Positions 43,167 through 48,302 of a stretch of 48,302 nucleotides of DNA are shown here, in pieces. The stretch is from Skermanella aerolata KACC 11604. GTDB lineage: Bacteria > Pseudomonadota > Alphaproteobacteria > Azospirillales > Azospirillaceae. Both the position numbers and the translations under genes were made by a program. Where the stretch lies: NCBI RefSeq assembly GCF_000936425.1, contig NZ_AVFK01000046.1:1-48302 (forward strand), in the 5' to 3' direction. The notes below the pieces were generated by a model. It was not told the origin of the DNA and did no database searches. It saw only the letters and a list, made by a program, of their open reading frames with translations. Each line of letters begins with the position of its first letter. The stretch's first letter is position 1.

Positions 43167-43580
43167 ATGAAGATTAAGGCATTCGATGCCGTCGTGCTCA
43201 GGAAACTGCAGCCGGAGATCGAGGCGGCGCTTGCCGCCCTCGGCCGCAGGCATGGAATTACGATCCGCGCCGGCACGGCCCGCTTCAGGGAGAGCACGGC
43301 CGAGCTCAAGCTCGAGCTGGCGGTGATCGGCGGCGATGGCAAATCCGCTCGCCGAGAAGTCGAGGAGTTCGCCAAGTACCACGCGATGTATGGTCTGGAA
43401 GCCGGCGATCTCGGCCGGGTTGTCATCCTCGACCACGAAGAGCACTGCCTGGTCGGGCTGGCGCCCAACCGGCCCAAGTACCCGATCGTCATGGAACGCC
43501 TGCGTGATGGCAAGGTGGTGCTTTGTACCGAGGACGTGATCGAGAAGATCACGGCTCTGCGTTTGCTCAAGCCGTCCTGA
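43167..43580 (+). CDS. Hypothetical protein (137 aa)
   Basis: MKIKAFDAVVLRKLQPEIEA, then 'GITIRAGTARFRESTAELKL', 'EFAKYHAMYGLEAGDLGRVV' and 'HCLVGLAPNRPKYPIVMERL'. A purine-rich ribosome site (GGGAAAG) is near the ATG. The protein is alpha/beta, soluble, and reminds me of conserved small proteins of phages and plasmids, but I cannot name a family. It starts 140 bp after the helicase gene in the same direction. Confidence 0.65.
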   Translation: MKIKAFDAVVLRKLQPEIEAALAALGRRHGITIRAGTARFRESTAELKLELAVIGGDGKSARREVEEFAKYHAMYGLEAGDLGRVVILDHEEHCLVGLAPNRPKYPIVMERLRDGKVVLCTEDVIEKITALRLLKPS

Positions 43581-44029
43581 TCGATGCTGGACGGGCGGTC
43601 GCCGGCAGAGTGCCAGATTTGCCAAGATCCAGATACCGGCCATTGCCGACTGACAGGGTTTGGATGACGGGCATCTGCTGGATGGAGACGAGGCGGACGC
43701 CGGAAGAGGTTTTTTGGTCTCTTCGGGCCTGGCCGGAATGATCGGGCACTCCCGCTGCGGCGTCGCCCGCCATCAAGATCCAGGCGATTGCCCCTCCGGC
43801 GGCAGGGGGCGCCGGCGCGACGATCCCGATCGAAATGGCTATTGAACCTGCCTTGCTCGGCCGCAAATCCCCGCACCTCGCTGCTGCCGCCGAAGGTCCT
43901 GGTGACGAGAGGTATCGACGATCCCCGGATCCTGCAAATCGCTCCGTAGCTCTTCCCACAGCTGCATGATATGCCTCCGGTTTCAGCTATACAGCGTCCC
44001 AAACCAGACGCAGAAGACGAGGATGTTCA
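43581..44029. other. No recognised gene
   Basis: Frames on both strands are short or of unlikely composition. Nothing recognisable is seen. Confidence 0.4.
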
Positions 44030-44335
44030 GTGAGACCGCCCAACCAGAACCGATCAGGATCCCGGAACAGGTTTCCTGCCGGCCCTAAGCAGCCATCACA
44101 GCATGGCGATGCTGGTCGTGTTGAAAGTGGGCGCGGCAGGGGTGGCAGCGAGAGCGCCATGGCGAAGCACACCCGCTATCTGGAACTTGCCCAGCAGGCC
44201 AGAACGGCCGGCGACGAGGTGACGATGCAGCACAACCTCCAGCATGCCGAACACTGGTACCGCACGGCCATGGCTGACCGACGGACCGGGGATGATCCAC
44301 GGATGGCACGCGAAGGGGAGGGCCTCGCCGACTGA
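44030..44335 (+). CDS. DUF4167-like protein
   Basis: 101 aa from a GTG start with GAGG upstream. The beginning MRPPNQNRSGSRNRFPAGPK and the motif 'RYLELAQQARTAGDEVTMQH' with NLQHAEHWYR match the N-terminal domain of the alphaproteobacterial DUF4167 family (NQ-x-R-(G)-R-x-R..., then K-Y-x-LARDA-x-AGDRVxAENYLQHAEHYxR). The usual 'YDSNGPDVKIRGT' between the two parts is replaced by a glycine/arginine-rich spacer. The chromosomal form is basic and of unknown function, so this is a diverged plasmid copy. Confidence 0.7.
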   Translation: MRPPNQNRSGSRNRFPAGPKQPSQHGDAGRVESGRGRGGSESAMAKHTRYLELAQQARTAGDEVTMQHNLQHAEHWYRTAMADRRTGDDPRMAREGEGLAD

Positions 44336-44739
44336 GCCGATAGGGTTGTGGTCCTGGCATACGGTGTCTGCCCCGGCTCAATCGCGCGGAACCCGGCTGG
44401 ACGTTTCAGATCCGTCACGGACTGAACGGCCGTCGCGACAGGACGCCGACAGGCCCGACGGACCGATGAGCGGGAACTGGCATCCGCGTCGCCTGCCGGA
44501 TCCTTGACGATCAGCACGGCTGCAGGCAAATCGCTTCCCCCGATTGGCTCCCACCTCCGGTCCGGCACATCCTCCATTCCGGACAAAATGGACTGTGGAG
44601 TGTAGCGCCGGTGCAACCACACCCTTAAAATCGGCCGGCAATGCGGGCTGTCCAGCGCGTTTGCCTTGTCACCCGGTCGAACCAGTGGCAATCGGAGAGA
44701 CGCTGCCGATGGAGGCAGCCTGTATGAGGGAGGTTGACA
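44336..44739. other. No recognised gene
   Basis: The minus-strand frame covering this stretch (44176-45066) runs antisense to two good plus-strand genes and is not credible. The last 100 bp should hold the HU promoter; no clear boxes. Confidence 0.4.
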
Positions 44740-45018
44740 ATGAACCAGACGGAACTGATTGCCGCTGTTGCGGAGCGTGCCGGGTTGACAAAGGCCGACG
44801 CTGGCAAGGCGGTCGAGGCGCTGGTCGGCACGATCACCGATACGCTCAAGCAGGGCGACGAGATCCGCATCGCCGGCTTCGGCACCTTCGGCGTCTCCGA
44901 GCGCGGTGAGCGACAGGGCCGCAACCCTCAGACCGGTGCGCCGATCACGATCGCGGCATCCAAGGCCGCCAAGTTCACGGTCGGCAAAGGCGTCAAGGAC
45001 GCGCTTAACGGCGGCTGA
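44740..45018 (+). CDS. hup: HU-family DNA-binding protein
   Basis: 92 aa from ATG 44740 with GGGAGG seven bases upstream (a TTG two codons earlier is in frame). 'MNQTELIAAVAERAGLTKAD', 'GDEIRIAGFGTFGVSERGER', 'QGRNPQTGAPITIAASKAAK' and FTVGKGVKDAL cover the whole HU fold, including the GRNPQTG DNA-binding arm. It is a histone-like, DNA-bending dimer. Plasmid-borne HU copies can help replication, partition or silence plasmid genes. Confidence 0.95.
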   Translation: MNQTELIAAVAERAGLTKADAGKAVEALVGTITDTLKQGDEIRIAGFGTFGVSERGERQGRNPQTGAPITIAASKAAKFTVGKGVKDALNGG

Positions 45019-45031
45019 GTCTATCGGGCTG

Positions 45032-45064
45032 GCGCACTCGGTCCGGTCGGCGCTCCGAGTGCGC
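45032..45064 (+). terminator. Stem-loop after HU gene
   Basis: GCGCACTCGG (45032-45041) and CCGAGTGCGC (45055-45064) form a perfect 10-bp stem with a 13-nt loop, 14 bp after the HU stop. No U-run follows (AAAGG), so it is a non-canonical terminator or an mRNA-stabilising hairpin. Confidence 0.5.
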
Positions 45065-45182
45065 AAAGGTTGAAGCTTTCGGACGGCGACGAGGGTGACA
45101 GTCGCCCACAGCCAGATCCCAGGCCCGGTGGCCGTTGACCGGCATCGGCGCGTCGCGTCAGGAGGAGTGGGGAAAGACCTTG

Positions 45183-45284
45183 ATGGATCGGGATCAGGCC
45201 CGCACCGACTACCGCCGGATCCTGGCGGGCGTTGTCCGCCACCATCAGGGGCGCTCGACCGTCACGTCGCTGGGGCCGCAATAG
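45183..45284 (+). CDS. Small hypothetical protein (33 aa)
   Basis: MDRDQARTDYRRILAGVVRH continues HQGRSTVTSLGPQ. AGGAGGAG lies about 15 bases and GGGGAAAG eight bases before the ATG. It precedes the 166-aa gene by 48 bp in the same direction and may serve as a leader or first gene of a pair. Low certainty because of length. Confidence 0.35.
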   Translation: MDRDQARTDYRRILAGVVRHHQGRSTVTSLGPQ

Positions 45285-45332
45285 CACGTGTCGCCAAGCG
45301 GCTCGGTTTGACGCTGAGGGGCGGGGTCATCA

Positions 45333-45833
45333 ATGCCGGTGACGACGAGATGGCTCTGGTCTCGGATCTCGCGGTCGATCGCCCGCGTCGCCGGATCGAC
45401 CCGGGTGATCGACCGCTACGCCGGAGCGGTTTCGGGATCGCTCGATGCCTTCGACCGGGAGCTGAGCGGGCCTCTGAGCCGGAGATGGTCCTCGATCCTC
45501 CGGCTCACCTCGCGGCATCCGGTAGCCGGCTGGTACGCCGACGACCTCCTGCTCGAATGGACCGGGCTCTGGCTGATGAACAAGGCGCTGGAACAGTCGG
45601 CTTGCCAGGGCATGAACTTCGGCACCCGGCTGTTCGAGTTCGGCGGCTTCGTTCTCTCGACCGCCGCCGCGACGCCGGTCACGGACGCTGGGATGGACGC
45701 TCTGCGCGACGATCTGTGGACGCGGTACAAACCGGAGGCGCTGACCGATGCCGAAGTCATTACACTGTACTGGCTGACGATGGCGCTTGGACTGGTGGCA
45801 CGGCACAGAAGCGCTCTCGACGGCCTAGTCTGA
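45333..45833 (+). CDS. Hypothetical protein (166 aa)
   Basis: From ATG 45333 (GGGGCGGGG upstream). Helical body: 'DRYAGAVSGSLDAFDRELSG', 'VAGWYADDLLLEWTGLWLMN', 'KALEQSACQGMNFGTRLFEF' and the hydrophobic end 'AEVITLYWLTMALGLVARHR', which might be membrane-associated. It lies 76 bp before the MucR-type gene. Family not recognised. Confidence 0.6.
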   Translation: MPVTTRWLWSRISRSIARVAGSTRVIDRYAGAVSGSLDAFDRELSGPLSRRWSSILRLTSRHPVAGWYADDLLLEWTGLWLMNKALEQSACQGMNFGTRLFEFGGFVLSTAAATPVTDAGMDALRDDLWTRYKPEALTDAEVITLYWLTMALGLVARHRSALDGLV

Positions 45834-45909
45834 AGTGCCGCTGCCGGGCCGGCATCCTGTCCCGGCACCGGCGCCGGGACAGCGCATCACCCGACATGGA
45901 GAACGTTCA

Positions 45910-46377
45910 ATGACCCCAAGCAGCTCCACCGTTTCTTCCGAAGAGATGGTCGCCCTGACCAGCCGGATCACCGCCGCCTACCTGCGCGGCAACGCCCTGC
46001 CGGCGGCCGGCATCGCCGGCGTGATCGCCATCGTTCACGGATCGCTCCTGCAGCTCGGTCAAGCGGTGCCGCAGCAGGAGGAAATCCGGAAGCCGGCGGT
46101 ACCGATCCGCCGATCGGTCACGGCCGAGTACATCGTCTGCCTGGAGGACGGCAGGAAGATGAAAATGCTCAAGCGGTATCTGCGCACGACCTACGGCCTG
46201 ACGCCGGATCAGTACCGGTCAAAGTGGAACCTGCCGGCCGATTACCCGATGGTGGCGCCAGCCTACGCCGAGGCGCGCAGTGTGCTGGCCCGGGCGAGAG
46301 GCCTGGGCCGGCGCCGCCCGGCGCCGGAGCCGGTTCCTGTCCCAAAAAAGCGCGGCCGTCCCAAGACAACAGCCTGA
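45910..46377 (+). CDS. MucR/Ros-family regulator lacking zinc histidines
   Basis: 155 aa from ATG 45910 (GGAGAACG upstream). The family core is clear: 'RRSVTAEYIVCLEDGRKMKM', 'LKRYLRTTYGLTPDQYRSKW', 'NLPADYPMVAPAYAEARSVL'. In Ros the finger uses two histidines in 'KRHLxTHY'; here these are Tyr and Thr, so the classical zinc site is lost, as known for a few rhizobial relatives that fold without zinc. An added C-terminal AT-hook-like KKRGRPK is seen. The family represses many horizontally acquired, AT-richer genes (H-NS-like). It could regulate this plasmid. Confidence 0.88.
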   Translation: MTPSSSTVSSEEMVALTSRITAAYLRGNALPAAGIAGVIAIVHGSLLQLGQAVPQQEEIRKPAVPIRRSVTAEYIVCLEDGRKMKMLKRYLRTTYGLTPDQYRSKWNLPADYPMVAPAYAEARSVLARARGLGRRRPAPEPVPVPKKRGRPKTTA

Positions 46378-46429
46378 TCGCACGCCGCCCGACTCCCTGC
46401 ACCCTTGGTGATCGGGAACAAGACCTTGA

Positions 46430-47857
46430 TCAGTGACGCAGGTCGGTGACCTTGAGGGCGTCCCACATCCAGCTGAAATCATAGGCCGGGTGTCCCTGGG
46501 CCAGGCTGCGGCGCGCGGCGCCGTTCTCCAGGACCTTCAGCCACTCCACCACCTTGCGACGTCCCGCCTTCGACCGGGCGGCCTGCTTCGGGCTCTTGCC
46601 GTCCAGCATCGGGATCGGCTGCGACAGGATCTCGCGGTAGTGACGGTCCTCTACCTCGCGCAGCAGCGCCGCCATTTCCTCCGGCGGCAGCGGTAGTTCG
46701 GGCGGGGGATGATCGTTTCCTTCTGCTGCCCGTTCGGCCATCGCCTGCTCGGGCGTCTGCAGCGCGGTCAGCGGCGCCGTCACCAGCGGGCCGAGCGCCT
46801 CGGCCAGCCAGCTTCGGCCCCGTTCGGCCCGCTCGACCGAGTTGGTCTGCAGCACCACGGCAGCCCGATCCAACCGAACCGAGCCGAGAACCCGCCCACC
46901 CTGCACGTCGTAGGTCTTGATCATCACCGCACCGGATGAGGCTCCCGGCACAGCGCCGGTCGGAGGTGCGTCGGTCAGCCACGTCCAGGCCGGCGGCTCG
47001 CCCTCATCCCGGACCAGATCCGGCAAGCCGTCGAGGCGGCGCTCGATCTCGCCGGCCCGAGCGGGATCCTGAACTGGAAATCGCGTTTCCGAAAAGATCA
47101 GGCTGTCACCGTCGAAGTTGACGAGATTGGGCATCGACCGGCCCAGGACGCTGCGCAGGGACCTGGCCAGCCAGGCCTGGGTGAACAGCGGCGCCATCTC
47201 GCCGAGAACGGCGTCTTCCACCGGATAGTGATCGACGTCGCCGCCTGGAACGCCTAGCTGTTCGGCCCGCCGCTTAACGCTGCGAACAAAGCTTTTCCGG
47301 GCCCGGGCGAATTCGTCGAGCAGGGCCCGGCTGTCCTCGAACGTCAGCGGCACAACGCCGCCGGCCATGTGCATTTCAGAGCCGACCGGCAGCATCCGGG
47401 CAGCTATATGGTCCCAATGGGCAAGGCTTTGGGAGGCCAGCTTGTCCGTGACTTCGATCGGCTCACCGCCGCGGATCAGATCCCGGGCCATGAAGTGTCG
47501 GCCTGGCGCTGTGCCGACCACCTCGTAGAGGCTCATGACCGAGCGGCGCAGGGCTTCCAGGTAGCGCCTGACCGGCGCCGGTTCCTTCCAGCCGCGACGG
47601 TTGAGATAATCGGCGATGACGTTCCGGCCGTCGGGCTCGAAATCGCAGGTCACGAAGTCCTCGAAGGCGCAGCCGATGAGCTGGGCATAACCGCCCTGTC
47701 CGAGCAGATCGAATAATTCGTCCGGCTCGAGGTCGAATTCGTCGAAGGCCGGTTCGAGGTGCTCCGCAACGATGGCATCGAGACGGTCACGCCATTCCTC
47801 CCGCTGCGCCCACTTCATGACGGCGGCGATCGCCTTGTCGTGAGCTGAAATCCGCAT
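46430..47857 (-). CDS. Large hypothetical plasmid protein (475 aa)
   Basis: The start at 47857 (MRISAHDKAIAAVMKWAQRE) has GGGGGAG seven bases upstream; the frame is open to 48133 but the extra part is unlikely. Blocks: 'HLEPAFDEFDLEPDELFDLL', 'QGGYAQLIGCAFEDFVTCDF', 'FMARDLIRGGEPIEVTDKLA', 'WDHIAARMLPVGSEMHMAGG', 'NLVNFDGDSLIFSETRFPVQ' and the C-terminal module 'PIPMLDGKSPKQAARSKAGR' with 'WLKVLENGAARRSLAQGHPA'. The last resembles the LDG-(K/R)-(S/T)-P-x-x-A-x(5)-GR module often found at the end of SEC-C-type or antitoxin-like proteins. It is convergent with the MucR gene. Function unknown. Confidence 0.75.
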   Translation of the reverse strand: MRISAHDKAIAAVMKWAQREEWRDRLDAIVAEHLEPAFDEFDLEPDELFDLLGQGGYAQLIGCAFEDFVTCDFEPDGRNVIADYLNRRGWKEPAPVRRYLEALRRSVMSLYEVVGTAPGRHFMARDLIRGGEPIEVTDKLASQSLAHWDHIAARMLPVGSEMHMAGGVVPLTFEDSRALLDEFARARKSFVRSVKRRAEQLGVPGGDVDHYPVEDAVLGEMAPLFTQAWLARSLRSVLGRSMPNLVNFDGDSLIFSETRFPVQDPARAGEIERRLDGLPDLVRDEGEPPAWTWLTDAPPTGAVPGASSGAVMIKTYDVQGGRVLGSVRLDRAAVVLQTNSVERAERGRSWLAEALGPLVTAPLTALQTPEQAMAERAAEGNDHPPPELPLPPEEMAALLREVEDRHYREILSQPIPMLDGKSPKQAARSKAGRRKVVEWLKVLENGAARRSLAQGHPAYDFSWMWDALKVTDLRH

Positions 47858-48051
47858 GTCTCCCCCTGGCCGATTGGTCATCGGGTGAAACAGTAGCGAA
47901 CCCACAGCCGTCCGGCAAAGGTGTCTGGAGAGTTGAGGGCAAGGTATCTGCGGGACGACGATTTGGCCGGAGCTGCCGTTGAGCTGCTCTGTCAGGGGAC
48001 TGCGGGCGCGGCCATCGGCGGCCGCTCGACGCTCTCCTGAACCCCGCCGTC

Positions 48052-48246
48052 TCACCCGCCCTTCCCGGTGCTGGACGGCGGTGCTATCGGCAGCCAGTGC
48101 GACGGCCGCAGGATCCGGCGTCCGTCGTGCCACGCCGGCGCGTCGTGACCGGCGATGCGGCCGTGGCTGGCCATCACCGGATGCCCGGCCCAGACCAGGA
48201 CGCGCCGGCCGTTCCGGGGCGCCGTCTCGATCGGCCGCCAGCGCAT
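48052..48246 (-). CDS. DUF551-like small protein
   Basis: 64 aa: MRWRPIETAPRNGRRVLVWA, then a linker, and 'RILRPSHWLPIAPPSS'. The W-x-PIETAP-(K/R)-(D/N)-G-x-x-(V/I)-L-(V/L)-W beginning and the (T/S)HW-(M/L)-P end are the signature of DUF551-type phage and plasmid proteins. It lies near the window edge, and a partner gene may follow upstream beyond the window. Confidence 0.65.
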   Translation of the reverse strand: MRWRPIETAPRNGRRVLVWAGHPVMASHGRIAGHDAPAWHDGRRILRPSHWLPIAPPSSTGKGG

Positions 48247-48302
48247 CGGCGCGCCGGGCGGCGGCTCACCCTGTCCGGCGGCATGCCGGCGGCGCTTTCC
48301 GG

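Noticed and set aside
44176-45066. 296-codon minus-strand frame
   Set aside because: It is antisense to the DUF4167-like and HU genes, with no ribosome site or motif.
47858-48133. 92-codon N-terminal extension of the 475-aa protein
   Set aside because: Its composition is arginine-rich and disordered, and a strong ribosome site stands at the internal ATG 47857.

Overview
The window is a GC-rich, mosaic stretch of a large conjugative plasmid (or plasmid-like replicon) from an alphaproteobacterium. The evidence is an RPA-type plasmid initiator with a RepABC-style ParA/ParB pair, a Trb mating-pair apparatus in the Ti/rhizobial gene order (trbB-C-D-E-J-K-L-F-G-I), a MucR/Ros regulator, and a protein resembling the alphaproteobacterial DUF4167 family. 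The insertion-sequence families would fit Rhodospirillales (Azospirillum/Skermanella/Tistrella-like), but that is an inference from general similarity.

Layout. (1) 1-7,000 is a graveyard of transposase remnants (ISL3, ISKra4, IS630 twice, IS256) with one well-preserved IS4-family element (4104-5556) that has inverted repeats and a perfect 10-bp target duplication. (2) 7,040-13,595 is the maintenance module: parA-parB (minus strand), an iteron/DnaA-box origin, and the initiator gene (plus strand). The space between parA and the origin has been invaded by nested elements: an IS30 element inside an IS3 element inside an IS110-like remnant. (3) 13,600-16,400 holds an ISL3 N-terminal fragment and a few small genes. 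(4) 16,364-30,747 is the conjugation region, all on the minus strand: relaxase, RHH accessory protein, TraF, TraG coupling protein, the T4SS genes, then a protein with two apparent RHH domains and a small exported protein. (5) 30,771-32,953 is the likely oriT and, divergent from the relaxase, a three-gene operon resembling R388 stbABC / RP4 traKLM, preceded by 18 short motifs at 11-12 bp spacing. (6) 33,100-40,800 carries small genes, a 7-bp tandem repeat, an Rpn/YhgA-like nuclease gene and an anti-restriction (ArdC) operon. (7) 40,800-48,302 carries a RecD2-like helicase gene broken by one in-frame stop, an HU protein, a MucR/Ros protein without its zinc histidines, and hypothetical genes.

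The most interesting signal is a 17-bp palindrome (GTGTTA-N5-TAACAC) that occurs six times. Each copy lies in a gap in front of a minus-strand transcription unit of the transfer region: relaxase, trbC, the trbE-distal membrane gene, trbG, the double-RHH gene and the exported-protein gene. I read it as the operator of a plasmid-wide transfer regulon. The double-RHH protein (16889-17302), which has its own copy upstream, is the leading candidate repressor. The second system is the phased array with its StbA/TraK-like, ParA-like ATPase and membrane proteins beside oriT, which could couple plasmid positioning to transfer.
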